Assembly (NCBI GenBank): GCA_018292915.2
Contig: JACVVK020000014.1
Coordinates: 520,001 to 584,000 of the forward strand
DNA from: Batillaria attramentaria
Taxonomy: Eukaryota > Mollusca > Gastropoda > Batillariidae
Length of the DNA: 64,000 nucleotides
Direction of reading: 5' to 3'
The notes under the pieces were generated by a model. It ran no database searches and was not told where the DNA came from. It saw only the letters and a program-made list of their open reading frames with translations. Each line of letters begins with the position of its first letter. The stretch's first letter is position 1. Shown one piece after another: positions 47,976 through 60,211 of the stretch. Position numbers and translations under genes: made by a program.

Positions 47976-48605
47976 ATGTTTGCAATATTAGCACGTACAC
48001 GTCTTTACATTGTAGTCAGAGTCGTTGTCTTTTTCATAAAACTGCCCCTTTCACAGATTCACGCCGACAGACCGAAGTCAGCTGAAAACACTTGGTGCTG
48101 CTCAATTTTCAAAATAGAAATACTCGGTGTTACTGTTGTGCTACGAAGTTTGAAGCAGGGTAGCACTGGAAACACTCGCGTCCATTTTGACTATACGCCG
48201 TGGTATAAGGTCTTGACTCCTGCTATCTTCATCTGAAAAAAAAAAAAAAAAACCGACCCAAGCGCTTATAAATGCCATGACGCATACGCCATTTTTCTTG
48301 ATGACAGTAGTTCTCAGTTCTCTGGTCTATTAAATACGTGTGGTGACGTCATGGGAGATGAGTCAGTAAGTCTGTCAACCCACTTATGTTGTGCTGAAGG
48401 TGGTGATATCACTTATGCGCAAATGATGCTTTGATTGTTGAGTGGTTACTGTTGCTGTTGTTGTTATTATTTATGTATTCATTTATGTATTCAAGTTATT
48501 CATCATTATTCGGGGGCGGGGTATGTGTCTGAGTTGTTTGCTTGTTTGTTTTGTATGCGGCTAGGTAAGCCCTTTCTTCGTGCAGTTCCAGTATCGTCTC
48601 TACGT
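47976..48605. other. No gene recognised
   Basis: A-run at 48236-48252. Otherwise unique-looking. Confidence 0.5.
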
Positions 48606-48809
48606 GCATTACTGGCAGGGGAAGCGGGACAGCCGAATGGTAGAGCGTTGGATTTCAATGTTCGGGTCGTGAGGTCGAATCCCGGCTGGGACCAAATATT
48701 TGTGCTGGCCTTTTTCATCGTTGCCCCATCTTTGATATCACCCATACGTGGTGGGAAAGGACGTTAAACTCCCAAACACCCACCCTCCCACCCAGCCGCA
48801 TTACTGGCA
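48606..48809 (+). mobile_element. SINE-A copy 16, full length, 12-bp duplication
   Basis: The element spans 48618-48797 between perfect copies of GCATTACTGGCA (48606 and 48798). A-box region AGCCGAATGG, B-box GGTCGAATCC, both close to consensus. Confidence 0.95.
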
Positions 48810-48959
48810 AAGCACTAGCAGTCTGTGCATACGAAGAATCAGAGGGATGTATTCTTTTTTTCACGCCGAGGAGTTTGCGTACCGGTGACCACAGTCACAC
48901 AGTGCCAAGTAAACTTTGACACTAATCCAATAATTTTCCCACCAAGCACACACTGTCAC

Positions 48960-49284
48960 CATGAGGGTAGCCGGGTGGTAGATGGTTCGTACGAAACCCG
49001 AGGAGGTCAAAATATAGTAGTTTTTGTTTGTTTGTTTGTTTGTTTGTTTGTTTGTTTGTTTGTTTGTTTGTTTGTTGTAGTTGTCTTTTGTTTTGTTTTG
49101 TTGCTGTTGCTGTTTTTTGTTGCTGTTTGTTTGTTTGTTTGTTTTGTTTTGCTGTTGTTGTTGGTGGTGGTGGTGGTGTTCTTCTTGTTGTTTTGGGGTG
49201 ATCTTCTTCTTCTTCTTGTCTAGAACCTCCGTTTTTCAAATCACCCTCTGGGTGGAAAAAGACGTTAAACCACCACCACCACCC
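48960..49284 (+). mobile_element. SINE-A copy 17, degenerate and stretched by (GTTT)n
   Basis: A worn head (GGTAGCCGGGTGGTAGATGG, then ACGAAACCC) and AAAATATAGTAG precede (GTTT)n at 49022-49077 and further G/T-only DNA to about 49200. AAATCACCC, then GGTGGAAAAAGACGTTAAAC and a (CAC)n tail follow. This fits a SINE whose T-rich body segment expanded into a repeat. The assignment of the head is tentative. Confidence 0.5.
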
Positions 49285-51912
49285 TCCCTGCCCATCTCTT
49301 CTCTTTCACCCTATTAACCAGTCACCATGATCCTCTCTCACCCACTCACCCATCCACGTTCTCGCTAAGTTTGAACAGCCTGCTACCTCCCTGCCTGTAT
49401 AGATTTAGCCCTGGACCCCATTAACTCTCATCCAACCCTAAAACAGGCGTCTTTCACAAGATTTGATACGGCCTATCAGGAGTGGATGGGTGAAAATGTG
49501 ACATCCATTCTACGCGTGTATGAGCGCACCCAGAGATAGCGAAGTTGCCTTCTGGGTCCGCTTATTGGTGGAACCCTATATTCCCAGAGCGCCAGTCGAT
49601 TCCCGTCGTTGCTTCATGGAAGAGAAAACTTTGGCACGAGGAAGAAAGCGAGGATGTGGGAATATGGTTGGCAAAAAGTAAAGCGTGGTAAGATAACATG
49701 AACTTACCACCTAAGACGTAATTTCAGCCTAATATTGTCCAGGAGAAACTACCAAAATACAACTGTAAAAACCGACTAGTGAGTACAAGTATCAGGGTGA
49801 TAATTTCATTGTCAGGAACATAGAACTAACCAATGGCCAGCCGTGGAATTGTTTTTAATCCAGATTATGTCCATGGAAGGTCTGCATTCATGCATTCACA
49901 GAAAATACAATTTGCAAGGCCAAACGCGAAAGGACAGAATAACTGATTAACTCGATGAGGGTGGTTACCGCTTGGTAAGACTTTCATGTTGCACGAATGA
50001 ATAACTTGTATGAGTGTTCTAGCGTTCTGATTGGATATATATTGATTTGTCATGTCGGTGCTGGTTAAATGAATGCGTAGTCCTCACTTAATAAGGTACC
50101 AGCTGCATAGTAATTAACCCCCCCCCCCCCCGCAACTGCCACACACACTCACAAAACACATGTCCGTTCGCAAGCTACCACCAACCATATGGTATGGGAG
50201 ATACTCAAACCTTGAGGGACTGATATGGAGGAAGCGAAGAGGCGGCGAACACGGGCGCTACACAGCCGCGTCTCGCCAGTCGTCCAGACTGTACGATCTC
50301 TAAAGTTCGCACCTCCTCCTCCACCCGATCCTCCGTCAGCCATGTTTGCTACGAGCGATCTGCCGATGACAAGGTTTCGTCCATTTGTGGGCAAATTGAA
50401 ACCTTGTCCCGACGGGTGCCTCGTTCTCGAACTCGGCTCCCGGCTCGGAAAACCGTTAAAAACCACGTTCTGCTTCTGTCTCGATTATGTCCCCTGTCAC
50501 CCGCGCGGATGCGAAAACGATAAGGCAGACGGAGCTCATTTGCATAGCGGGGGCTCCCGCGGGAGTCTGAAGTGTAAGCCCCGCAGAAACAGTTTGAGTG
50601 CTCGACCATGGAGGTGGCGCATTTACAGCGCGAAAATGAAATAAAGTTTCCCGACAATGCTGATGACATTTTCTGTTTAAAATTGATCAGCGGATAAAAA
50701 CGCTTCTCCCAGGGCTGCGCAAACTGGGTGCTAAGTGCCCCAAAGGAGTCTGGAGGGGTTTAGCCAAAGACTGGCCATTACAGCTCGTCAGTTGCCGCAT
50801 CTCATTGCAGCCAGGGTACAGTCAGAGACAATTTGCCTCACGTGGACCGTTAGAAACGGTTATGTTTCGCCAAGATCCGAATCAGGTGATGCACAACATG
50901 GAACAACACTAGCTTTAATAAGACCCGACATTGCACCACCGGGCCCCCCTCACTGCGCAAGGCAAACAGAGGGAAATTGTCATGGACTCGAGTTTCGGCC
51001 GGCGCGTGAAAACCTCGATCAAATTGATGTCCAAACAAACAGTGGCGAGTTCTGGTTCAGTGGCGCCCCCCTACTCTCTCCTGGCCGTCTGTCGGGAAAT
51101 ATTGTCCAATCGTAAAGTTTTGTCGTACGTCGCCAGAGCGAGGCCGTGTGCAAACAGGGCTTTGTGGGTATCAATACTGTTATGAGGACAGGGTGACAAG
51201 CGCAACGATGGGGAAGCGGTGTGTACGGATTATAGCCCGCTGTAAAACAGGGGGTGTCCTCCCAAGCGTGAAGTGCCCCGGATCTCGTAGGCGAAGGATA
51301 CGAATACACAGGGCCTAAAAAAATGCCTGTATATTTCCTATTAACCCCAGGCATCATAGTCACCCCTAAAAATGCTTCAGTCAATCTAGAAACAATTACT
51401 ACCATGAACAGACCATTCAAAGGCACGCACCTGACAGGGGTTAAAAAATTGAATTTCTCCTTTCCGCTCAGGCCTCACTGGAGTAGTGAGCGTCTACTTT
51501 CTGTTTAGGCCAGACAGTTCCCACAAATCCGATTGCCTCACTTGTGTCCGACCTCCCAGCTTCACTGGCACCTTGCCTCTTTTTGTGACCGCCTGGCATG
51601 CACCTTGACCTACATAACAGAAACACCACGAAAATCACGCTATTTCATGACAAAAGTCACTACAGGCTAGCACACTTGTCAAACATCTACGGATCCTACG
51701 GATACGAAACGTTTGCAAACGCAGATGATGCATACTGGTAATTTTAAGAGATAATTATGATCATATTATCCATACAAAATCCTTCGGGTCACTAATAATG
51801 TTACAATAGTGTTCTACTGCACGGGACTGCTGTCACGGTTTCTGAGTAGTATTGATTTCTTGTTTTAGTGTTTTGTTTTCTTTTTGTTGGTTGATTGGTT
51901 GACTGGTTGTTT
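49285..51912. other. Unique-looking GC-moderate DNA, no recognised gene
   Basis: The longest stretch with few repeats in the window (C-run only at 50120-50132). Frames at 50225-50644 (139 codons) and 50735-51115 (126 codons) have mixed composition but no domain I recognise, and overlapping frames exist on the other strand. It could hide exons or regulatory DNA. Confidence 0.4.
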
Positions 51913-51913
51913 G

Positions 51914-52012
51914 GCTAGGGCCAAATATTTGTACGAACCTTTTTCTCGTTGCCCCGTCTTTGATATCACCCTTACGTGGTGGAAAAGGACTTTAAACTCC
52001 CAAATACCCCCC
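51914..52012 (+). mobile_element. SINE-A copy 18, truncated at the T-arm
   Basis: It starts at GGCTAGGGCCAAATATTTGT and continues through TTTGATATCACCC and GGTGGAAAAGGACTTTAAAC to a C-rich tail. No clear duplication. Confidence 0.88.
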
Positions 52013-52913
52013 CCCCCCCGCCGTATGGGGACAGCATTTAAAGTAACCCTATTAATGTCTAGCAGGAATTCTATGACTTTGAGAAAGCTGGCTTTATTTG
52101 TACTTTATGCCCTCCGTATGAGGGAAATTCCATTTAGTTTAATCTTGGCGCTGTATTTGTGATTGAGTACGTGTCATGTTTCGATCGTTTTCAATTTCAT
52201 TTTGCGGGTTATTCTCAGCCCCATGATGTAGGCCTTTACCAATTCAACAAACTTAACTTGTGTATCCCAGGATCCGTAGAACAACGCCTTAACCGCAGCG
52301 GCCAAATCCCCTCGTTAGAGGAAACTCGGATGCTTGAACCCTTGTTTGCTCTGTACACTTTGGGTGCTTGTGACGATAACCTAATCCACTGTGAGATCGT
52401 CATGTTGCAGCACTCACTCGACGAGCCGCGTAGGACATCTCTATATTCCGCCCTCATCGTCATAAAACTGCTTTCACTCTGACGTGAATGTGACAACAGG
52501 TATTGGTTTTCGTTCAGAACAGTTTGATTCGTTTTATCCAGGAATTGCTGGAAAAATAATGATAAAAAGAAAATAGGAAATGATAGGGGAGGAGGGGGTT
52601 TGAGGGGAAAAGTGAGGGCATTATGGCGTCACTTGTCATTGTCTGCCTTGGGCTAAAAGCAGAAATTTGACTCGCATCATTTTAGAGGATTTAAAAAAAA
52701 AAAGAGAGAGAAAAGAAAAGGTGGTGTGTGTGTGTGGGGGGGGGGTGGGGGGGGGTGAAGAAGGCCACCAATTAAAAAAAAAACAACCAAGTAATTGACG
52801 CTGATAGGACGATGATACTGTAACTACACACTGAGTCGATTGCAACACGTCCGAGAACTTAATAGTCGCGGTAATCGCAAGAGTATGCATATTTTTTTGC
52901 AATTTTCTTGCTA

Positions 52914-52915
<2 letters not shown>
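52013..52915. other. No gene; G-rich run at 52733-52757
   Basis: A 107-codon frame at 52159-52482 has mixed composition but matches nothing I recognise. The G-run on the plus strand follows a short (GT)n. Confidence 0.45.
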
Positions 52916-52976
<61 letters not shown>

Positions 52977-53045
52977 TGTGTGTGTGTTGATCGAGAAAAA
53001 TTAAAGGTCTTTAGATCTGTTTGTTCAGAGGTTCATATGGCAGCA

Positions 53046-53083
<38 letters not shown>
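52916..53083. repeat. (GT)n at 52916-52989 and (CT)n at 53048-53083
   Basis: About 34 GT units with one interruption, 60 bp of other sequence, then about 17 CT units that directly precede LINE coding sequence. Confidence 0.96.
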
Positions 53084-53084
<1 letters not shown>

Positions 53085-53085
<1 letters not shown>

Positions 53086-53579
53086 GGCTTTAGACTGTCT
53101 ACCACTGGAAAAACACCTGGCCTTTAACAAATGCATCATGATGCACAAAATTATTAATGGTAAAGCGCCTCCTTACTTATCGAAACTGTTTAGACCTTGT
53201 GACAGCGGGTACAGCACTTCGTCACACGCCCCAGACTAGACTTGTTCAAATCAAGTCTCTCTTACTCAGGGGCTACGTTATGGAATAATCTCCCATCTGT
53301 TGTTCAGTCTACGTACTCCCCTCATATTTTTAAAGCTAAAATTTATCATTATTTTTCCGCAAACTGACCTTTAACCATTCATTTATTACCTTTCTAATAG
53401 CTTCCTCATGCGTCCTATATATGCGTATTCTATACTTCCATTACTTATGTTAATGTTTTACTGCTCAGTGTGTGTTACCCCTGTGCTGTATTGGGTGTCA
53501 CGCGTTGTAACTATGCTCTGTATGTGAGTTACTGTGGGCACTGCGTGTAGCATGTGCTATGTATGTAATTCTGTGTATG

Positions 53580-53642
<63 letters not shown>

Positions 53643-53729
53643 CGCGCGTCAAGGACAGACAGTAAGAGAGACCTGTGCGTCTATGTTCTCATCCTTGGAA
53701 AATAAAGTTTCAGTCAGTCAGTCAGTCAG
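53085..53729 (+). mobile_element. 5'-truncated LINE: ORF2 C-terminus, 3' UTR and tail
   Basis: Frame 1 reads LDCLPLEKHLAFNKCIMMHK, then IINGKAPPYLSKLF (53093-53200). After a frameshift near 53230 a second frame reads RLDLFKSSLSYSGATLWNNL, then PSVVQSTYSPHIFKAKIYHY and a stop at about 53367. These correspond to the (L.WLP...R..F..C...(H/Y)K..NG.AP.YLS.L) and (G...WN.LP......S...FK) motifs at the end of Jockey/CR1-group ORF2. The 3' UTR contains (GT)n(CG)n and ends TTGGAAAATAAAG with a (TCAG)n tail at 53710-53730. A further (CT)n(CA)n array follows. Confidence 0.82.

Positions 53730-53808
<79 letters not shown>
53580..53808. repeat. (GT)n(CG)n and later (CAGT)n(CT)n(CA)n arrays
   Basis: About 26 GT units pass into about seven CG units at 53634-53648. 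After the LINE tail, (CAGT)n is followed by (CT)n and about 38 CA units, then a G-run at 53807-53818. Confidence 0.95.
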
Positions 53809-54077
53809 GGGGGGGGGGAGTAAGTAAAGCTGAGAGCGCCACCTAGATCTAGGAGATGTGTGCTTTGTATGGCATTGGACAATATCATATATATAAACAG
53901 CTTCCAGACTCGATGGCACAAAATCACAGCACTAATAACATCCCCACCTATCACCCATCCACCCTGCCCCACCCTCGCGCAGAGACTACCCCCTCCCACT
54001 CCCCCGTTCATCTTTCTGTGATGTTTTTCCTCTTTTTTTCCTCTCTCTATTTTACCTGCCCATCCTGACGCCTGCAG

Positions 54078-54175
54078 GCGATTGCGTGTCAGGCTGGCAC
54101 CGTAGGCAGTGCCTTTCCTGGCCACAATGGTTTAATTACAACGGTACACGAGTCACCATCGATGGATGCCCTCAG
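54078..54175 (+). CDS. Candidate internal exon, Cys/Trp-rich
   Basis: A strong pyrimidine-rich stretch (about 54016-54060) and GACGCCTGCAG precede 54078, and CTCAG|GTGTGT follows 54175. One frame reads GDCVSGWHRRQCLSWPQWFN, then YNGTRVTIDGCPQ, with three Cys, three Trp and a YNGT sequon. This is plausible for a secreted domain, but I recognise no family. An alternative donor TTTTG|GTGAGT lies at 54281. Without the rest of a gene this remains weak. Confidence 0.22.
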
Positions 54176-55891
54176 GTGTGTTTGCTACCTCTTGCGCGGC
54201 CGTCCATTTCACGCACTCGAGCGCTGAAAACAATCCCCTTACGTTCAAGCACTGGCTGGAGTGCTTTGGGGGGACTTTTGGTGAGTATTTGCGTCAACAC
54301 TGGCCACCTTTACAGACCCCGCCAGGAGATAAAAAAAATTATACTGCTGGTTATAATAAATCCCCGAGACTGCACACAACCTCCCCCAAACAAAACCTTT
54401 CCTCGTGGACGAGTATGGGTGGTTTATGCAAAATAATAACGGGTAGGCGAGAGAACCCCAAACCCTGACGCAATTGTCAAGCGTTGAACTGAAGACCGCA
54501 AGACACTCACGGTGGGGTATTATCAACAGCGGTGGTTCACGAGGGGATGCGGTGGTATTATCCTGCACTTTCGCCAAGCCAAACACAGAATATCGACCAC
54601 ACGTCCTTTAAACAAGTGCCGGGGCCAAACCCCTCCATAGACCTGGCACGGCTTTTCAGCTCGCCGTTCTAGGACCTCACCTGAATGGCCGGAAATTCAA
54701 TTTATCGTGATTTTAGAGCTCTGCAGTCGTCCGCTCTGAGAGCAGCGACCACAATCCGCGGAAGAGACAAAGGGCCACAACTCGAGGCAAGCGGGACAAC
54801 TCACGCTAGAAGGAGCCGGAGAGCGGAAGGTGCCATTAGGGCGGACAAAGACTTGGCAGTTGAAGGGTTAAAAAAAAAAGAAGAAGTTTTCACCTGTACG
54901 ATCGATCGAGCGCGTGCGCGCAACTTTAAGTGGCATGAAAAATGTGAGGACTGTCGTTTAAACCGAGGCGTCCCGCGGAGAAGTTTTTAATCACTGAGAA
55001 CTCGTGTCCAACAAGATTTAAAAGAAAAAAAATGCAGCCCGCGTTAAACATTTTCCGTTTTATTTGGACACACTGACAAGGTGTGAATGTGTACAACTCA
55101 CTAATACAAGCAGGCCGTCTCTTTGTTTTCCCTAATGTAATTAGACCGAAGCGTCCCATGGAAAAGACGTTTATCACTGGAACTCGTGTCCAAAATGTTG
55201 GTTTCTTAGGGTTTTTCTTTTTAAAATGATTTTTCTGTTTCAAAATTTGCTTTTTACAGACATTTTTTCTTTTTATCTCGGACACACACGTAGTCAAGGT
55301 GTGGGCGTGTTCTTCTTCTTTTCGTTCATATTTCTGATCATACACTGTGTAGGAATAATTATCACCTCAGCGAAAAAGAAGAAACGATATTTTGTTTTGT
55401 TTGTTCTGTCTTGTTTTGTCTTTTTTTTTTTTTTTTTTTGGGTCTTGTTTTGTCTTGTTTTGTTTTGGTTTAGGTTTGTTTTCTTTTTGTCGGAAACAGC
55501 TTTCTGTCAGGCCAGAGATGTTACTCGGCTCACATGCATGACGTTATTCCCCCTGTTATTTCAGGTCCGATGGCTCAGTGGTATTGGAGTCCCAACATGT
55601 CTGGCAGGACCTGGTGACTGATGTGTTGGGAAAGGGTGTGAAGCCGGCAACTCACCAACCAGCCAGCTTTTAATGCATCATTCTGTCTTTTAGACATTCC
55701 CAGAAAAGTTTAAACCTCAAAGTTAATACACACGCTCCCAATCGCGTGTCCCGCTTTCAACCACCATCGACTTCGTGACCTCACTTGGATGTTGCCTACA
55801 ATTGTTCCGATGGTAACTGACTGTCATTGTTCTTGTTCACGTACTTAGCATCCCCCACCCCCACACCACCCCACTGCAACACCACCCCCAT
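54176..55891. other. No gene recognised
   Basis: T-run at 55421-55439. GC-rich patch at 54680-54840. CGTCCCGCGGAGAAGTTTTT (54968) and CGTCCCATGGAAAAGACGTT (55153) each precede ACTCGTGTCCAA, so 54960-55010 and 55140-55195 are a short diverged duplication. Confidence 0.45.
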
Positions 55892-55892
55892 A

Positions 55893-55961
<69 letters not shown>
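55892..55961. repeat. (CA)n microsatellite
   Basis: About 35 CA units within a C/A-rich region 55850-56170. Confidence 0.98.
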
Positions 55962-55967
<6 letters not shown>

Positions 55968-56194
55968 TTTGAATCATCCAATTGTATGGCTCCATCCTTG
56001 AACAACACATACCCATTGTTCACCCCCCCCCCCCCACACACACACACACACCCTCTCCCCACTATAGTTTTAATATTCTTTATCATAACACTGATCTTTC
56101 CAATGATACCCCCGCCCCCCCCCCCCACCCCCCTCTCACCCATCCCCCTCCCCGAACCGCATCCCCATTCCCACCCTACCCCAACCCCTTTCAT

Positions 56195-56331
56195 CTCTAA
56201 CCACAGGGCTGGAGCCAAATACTTGTACTGGCCTTTTTCTCGTTGCCCCGTCTTTGATATCACCCTTACGTGGGGGAAAAGGACGTTAAACTCCCAGACA
56301 CCCACCCCACCCACCCACCCTCTAACCACAG
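56195..56331 (+). mobile_element. SINE-A copy 19, truncated at the T-arm, 12-bp duplication
   Basis: The element spans 56207-56319 between perfect copies of CTCTAACCACAG (56195 and 56320). It starts at GGCTGGAGCCAAATAC. Confidence 0.95.
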
Positions 56332-56800
56332 CGAAGGTACCAGTACCCGGTTGCGTAATCCTACACCAAAACCTGTTCACGACACCTCCGCCATTGAAAT
56401 GACATACCCGGATGTAAAGGACTGCGCCACCAAGAAGAACGACGACAAAAAGCAATCAAAATATCAAAAGCATTTTAAACAGGCACAAGCACGCAAGTTC
56501 AACCAAGCCGGCTAAGCCCCCCTTCTTGTGTTACAGGACACCAAAGGGCGTTTGAATTATGAGAAATACTATCGTATATTTCTGGGAATTTCACCACAGC
56601 TGGGTGACTTTCAAGGACGCTGCTGACAATGTAGACGACTGAATCCTTGAAATGGATTATATGAGTATGAAAGGTCGGCCTGAAGATCAAACAGGTAAAT
56701 TTCAGCAAAAACTGTTGTGTTTTTTTTTTTGTTTTTTTTTTGCGACAGTGTGCGTGTATTGCAGCTGAGACAGAGTGCGGAAGTCACAAAATCTGACTGA

Positions 56801-56831
<31 letters not shown>

Positions 56832-56980
56832 CACAAAAAAACGCTTAGCGTGTCGTGTACTTAGAACCTTACACTACAAAGACGCACATAAATTTCCTCG
56901 AATTTGTCACACCAGGATGATGAAATTTCATTGTATTAATTGTGAATAGAGATGTTTGTGAGTCGTGCGTAAATCACCTC
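56332..56980. other. No gene recognised
   Basis: (AAAAC)n-like run at 56803-56838. Otherwise unique-looking. Confidence 0.5.
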
Positions 56981-56991
56981 CATCCGCGCGC

Positions 56992-57036
<45 letters not shown>

Positions 57037-57051
57037 CGCGCGCACGCTAGC
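56981..57051. repeat. (CG)n(TG)n(CG)n alternating array
   Basis: About 12 CG units, 10 TG units, then GCGCGCGTGCGCGCGCACGC. Strongly Z-DNA-prone. Confidence 0.96.
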
Positions 57052-58193
57052 GCTGTTGCAGTTGTCAGTTCCGTTTTGGATGTTGTTTTAGTTTTGCTGT
57101 TGTTGCTGCCGCTATTAAAGCTGTTGTTGCTGCTAATGTTGTTGCCATTTTTTTTTGTACGACTGTTGTTGTCGTTGTTTTCTGTCGGTTTCATTGATCG
57201 AAGTTTTCATTGTCAAAACACTGTTTAATCTCATTCAAAGCTGATGTCTCAGCACTTTTTGTAAGCAACCGCAAAGTGATACATGTATTCACATGAATTG
57301 GTAGCCTTAACACCACCACCACCACCACCACCACCACCACAACAACAACAACAACAACAACAGTAAATCACATTCAAAATTAAAACCACACAAACTTGTT
57401 TTGCTTTTGCTGCTGCTGATGTTGCTCTGAATACGCACACCATCTTTTTCGGTGTGCTGCTAATCGCCAATACAAAAGGCACATTGCGTGAGGTGTATTC
57501 CAATGCATGACCCCACCGTTGTATACAATACCTATGCACTCGGGAACAGGTGTGGGCGATAACCAATCACGCTTGATGACGTCCAAACACACTAAAACCA
57601 ATCAAACTGGACACTGTCGCCCGCGCCAAGACAATAACCTCTATAAATGAACTGCACCAAACGACTTCAACATTCCTTACAGGAGTCCTGTCACACTCTC
57701 TCACAATTCCAGTGGTTAACACTTTCAAATAATAATTGAGAGGGTTTTTTTTTTTTTTCTATGCATGAAACCATTGAGAATAATAATGTGGCATTGCAGG
57801 CTTTATTACTACTCGAGTATTGGAAGGGGGGGGGGGGGGTCTTTTGAAACAGGACCTGGGACAAACCACCGTTACGTGGAATTCCGTGGGTATGATTTCA
57901 ACAGGAACTGCATCTATTGCCATGGTCCTTGCTGCTCAATGCCTGGCAGATGGAGGGCTGAGGGCTCGCACAATACAACTCTTCGCGTCCAATTTCGTGT
58001 TTTAACGCCAAAATCTTGTCACGACGCTGGCATTTGTTACAGCACGCAGGAAAAGCTCCGAGGTGAAAATTAATAGCTACATGGTCCAACATCGATGGGC
58101 AACACAAAAACCCCTCCATTTGTTGATTTTTTTTTTAAATGGTTAGCTTACTCTTCTGTTTACTTTGCACCACACGTCCTAGCCTTCAAGCAC
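57052..58193. other. No gene; triplet runs
   Basis: (TTG/CTG)-rich DNA at 57055-57180, (CAC)n(CAA)n at 57310-57362, G-run at 57827-57839. A 102-codon frame (57765-58073) has six Cys but no recognised fold. Confidence 0.45.
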
Positions 58194-58201
58194 GCGCGCG
58201 T

Positions 58202-58265
<64 letters not shown>

Positions 58266-58294
58266 GCACGCACGCACACACACACACACACACA
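58194..58294. repeat. (CA)n microsatellite with CGCA block
   Basis: About 45 CA units, with CGCACGCACGCACGCA at 58261-58276. Confidence 0.97.
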
Positions 58295-59024
58295 CTTTTC
58301 TGATTTTTACTCCCACCAACCTCCGCTTACGCATGCCTTGCGTTACAAAAACATTAAAATGTTTTGGAGCACTGAATTACACCCACTAAGACGCTGATGA
58401 GAAAACTTGCTTTACGTTATTTTGCTTATGACGCGGTGACCTAATAATAATAATAATAATAGTCATCAGCATACTTGCCTGATAAATTAGCCTAAACTGG
58501 AAACAGAAAATGTTCGGGGAGTGTCCAACACCTGTGGTACGCACTGTAGTTTCCCGGATACTGGGAACCCACAACATGATGATTTCCTCCGAAGAATGCT
58601 TGGTGCATTTGTCGAGTTGTGGTAAAACTGTATGCGAACAAGAAAAACATTTTGAAAGCTGGAAATTGGACAGGATTTCCTGCTTGAACGCAAGCAACTA
58701 TTCAGCGATGTTGTCTGAAGTTCTTGCACTGAGTGACACAATGAAGGATGGATAACAACAATTTCAGAAGAGACTTTTTTTTTAATATTTTTTTTTTCTT
58801 TGTTTAAAATCGCAATTGTAACGTGTCCCAGTAATGAAGCAGAATTATATGTAGGCGAAGAGGGGTAGTATAGTCTTCTTCAACAGCAAAAAGCGACAGG
58901 CGTAAACTACACAAAGACTGAATTTTATCGATCCTCCTCCACCACGACCAGTAACCACCTCGGCCACAACCACTCCAACCACCACGATTGCCCCACCACC
59001 ACCACTCACGATATCCCCCCCCCC

Positions 59025-59026
<2 letters not shown>
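58295..59026. other. No gene recognised
   Basis: A short (ATA)n run at 58443-58461 beside AGTCATCAGC. Otherwise unique-looking. Confidence 0.5.

Positions 59027-59083
<57 letters not shown>
59027..59083. repeat. (CA)n microsatellite after a C-run
   Basis: About 28 CA units preceded by a run of about 11 C. Confidence 0.97.
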
Positions 59084-59084
<1 letters not shown>

Positions 59085-59548
59085 CCACTCCCTACCCCCA
59101 CTCCCCACCCCCCACCCCCTGCACCCCGCCACCACAATCGCTACCACTACCCCTTCAATAATCACCGCCACGCCATGACAACCAGCTCAACAACAACAAC
59201 AACAACAACAACAACATAATACAGCAACATCACCATCTGCTGTTCAAAAATGGGGGCAACGCATGGGCGGAAATGGCGAGACAAGAAACAAACAGAAAGA
59301 TGTGCGTTGGCGGCTGGGACCTTTTTGTTATTTACGTCATCTGTTCTAATTGTTACCATTAACAAGGCGCCCTGCAAGACTCCAGAATCAAAAGTGCAAA
59401 AATAATGCGGTGGCTTACCTATGTGCACATTAACTGTCTTTCTTTCACCACGTCTGCATTTCGGACTGTGAGTAGCTCCTTACATTCTCGGAGACAGTGA
59501 TTTATCAGCAATTAGTGAAAGTGTTATATAAGACTGATTGCTAGAAAA

Positions 59549-59580
59549 CAACCACGCACGCACGCACACACACGCACGCA

Positions 59581-59612
<32 letters not shown>

Positions 59613-59639
59613 CACACGCCGGCACACGCACACACACAT
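59549..59639. repeat. (CGCA)n/(CA)n array
   Basis: CGCA units alternate with CA units over about 90 bp. Confidence 0.95.
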
Positions 59640-59878
59640 TCAGGAAAATAGGAAAGGCCCGGAGCCTCTAAAAACTGAAAATGGTATCACCCATTCTTCT
59701 TATGATTCATGTCCAGTTAACGTGCAGTCACACACATATGTTTACGTCATTATAAATGGTGTCTGCCCAAGATTATGTAGGGCAGTGGGTTACAAGGCTG
59801 ACAATTAAATCATACTTCGCAACGTCATAATTATTTACCCACAAGCATTTCCACTTTCTGAGCACAATTGAACCACAA

Positions 59879-60211
59879 CACGTGCAGACGTGTTTACGGT
59901 GCCTGTCCCGCCCGCGTGTACACACGCACGCACAACTATCAAGTGTGCACGCTAAAACTCCCACGTCCATCTTTCCAAAACAGTAGGCAGTGGCCGGTGG
60001 CGTAGAAAACAGAAATGCTGTCGCACGCACCAGAGTGATTTTACAGGGTGAAGGTTTGCACATAAAGTAGCGCTTAGCGGGAGCAGGCTTTCACTGCTTC
60101 GTCCTTCAGACCTGCGGCGCCATGACCATTTCAGAAGAGATGGATATGTGCACCAAGGAGAGGTTTACCATACCATACCATACCATACCATACCATACCA
60201 TACCATACCAA
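59879..60211 (+). mobile_element. SINE-C copy 1, 5'-truncated, (ACCAT)n tail
   Basis: It aligns with the minus-strand copy 2 from ACGTGCAGAC to the tail. Shared blocks include GCCTGTCCCGCCC, CGTGTACACACGCACGCACA, GTCGCACGCACCAGAGTGA, AAGTAGCGCTTAGCGG, CTTTCACTGCTTCGTC, TTTCAGAAGAGATGGATATG and the final ACCATACCAT repeats (60166-60211, about nine units). The tRNA head is missing or too diverged to see. Confidence 0.85.

Noticed and set aside
50225..51115. Two frames of 126-139 codons as exons of a real gene
   Set aside because: Overlapping frames of similar length exist on the other strand, no domain is recognisable, and no convincing splice sites frame them.
55796..56455. 219-residue minus-strand and 191-residue plus-strand frames
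   Set aside because: They span a (CA)n array, C-runs and a SINE-A copy, with low-complexity composition.
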